5,424 bases of DNA from an uncultured Selenomonadales bacterium (GTDB lineage: Bacteria; Bacillota_C; Negativicutes; Selenomonadales; Selenomonadaceae), in the NCBI GenBank assembly GCA_946407175.1, contig CAMJNB010000123.1:1-5424 (forward strand), read 5' to 3'. Below, piece after piece: positions 5,416-5,424 of this stretch. The translations under genes were made by a program, and so were the position numbers. Positions within the stretch are counted from its first letter, which is position 1. Every line of letters begins with the position of its first letter. The notes below the pieces were generated by a model that searched no databases, was not told the DNA's origin, and saw only the letters and a program-made list of their open reading frames with translations.

Positions 5416-5424
5416 ACAAAAATA

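Overview
The window looks like chromosomal DNA of a Gram-negative-type bacterium. It has an RTX-type calcium-binding secreted protein, a signal-peptide NlpC/P60 cell-wall hydrolase, moderate G+C with many A/T homopolymer runs, and dispersed hairpin repeats. My best guess is a member of the Negativicutes (Selenomonas-like), but no rRNA or marker gene is present, so this is a weak inference. I see no phage, transposase, CRISPR array or tRNA.

Layout. Positions 1-1206 (+) hold the C-terminal part of a large secreted protein with a Thr-rich linker followed by degenerate RTX nonapeptides. A short convergent gap (1207-1289) contains a 23-bp tandem repeat and heptanucleotide repeats. Positions 1290-2432 (-) encode the nuclease subunit SbcD, without sbcC next to it. 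A 131-bp divergent region (2433-2563) holds two overlapping promoter candidates and an unusual sbcD leader: a strong Shine-Dalgarno far from the ATG, with a hairpin exactly in between. Positions 2564-2953 (+) encode a small single-pass membrane protein of unknown function. After another heptanucleotide repeat comes a secreted SH3-NlpC/P60 peptidase (2977-4206, -) that starts with TTG. The gap at 4207-4496 has three consecutive strong hairpins (a repeat element) and a rho-independent terminator. That terminator ends a two-gene minus-strand operon of unknown proteins (4497-4853 and 4864-5415); the first gene of the pair may continue past the right edge.

The genes do not form one pathway. The cell-envelope proteins (RTX protein, small membrane protein, NlpC/P60 protein) act at or outside the membrane, SbcD acts on DNA ends, and the last pair is probably cytoplasmic. 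The points most worth checking are the sbcD leader, the heptanucleotide repeat that supplies the TAG stop codon of two unrelated genes, the three-hairpin element, and the unknown two-gene operon. I did not find convincing evidence for a new defence or mobile system.
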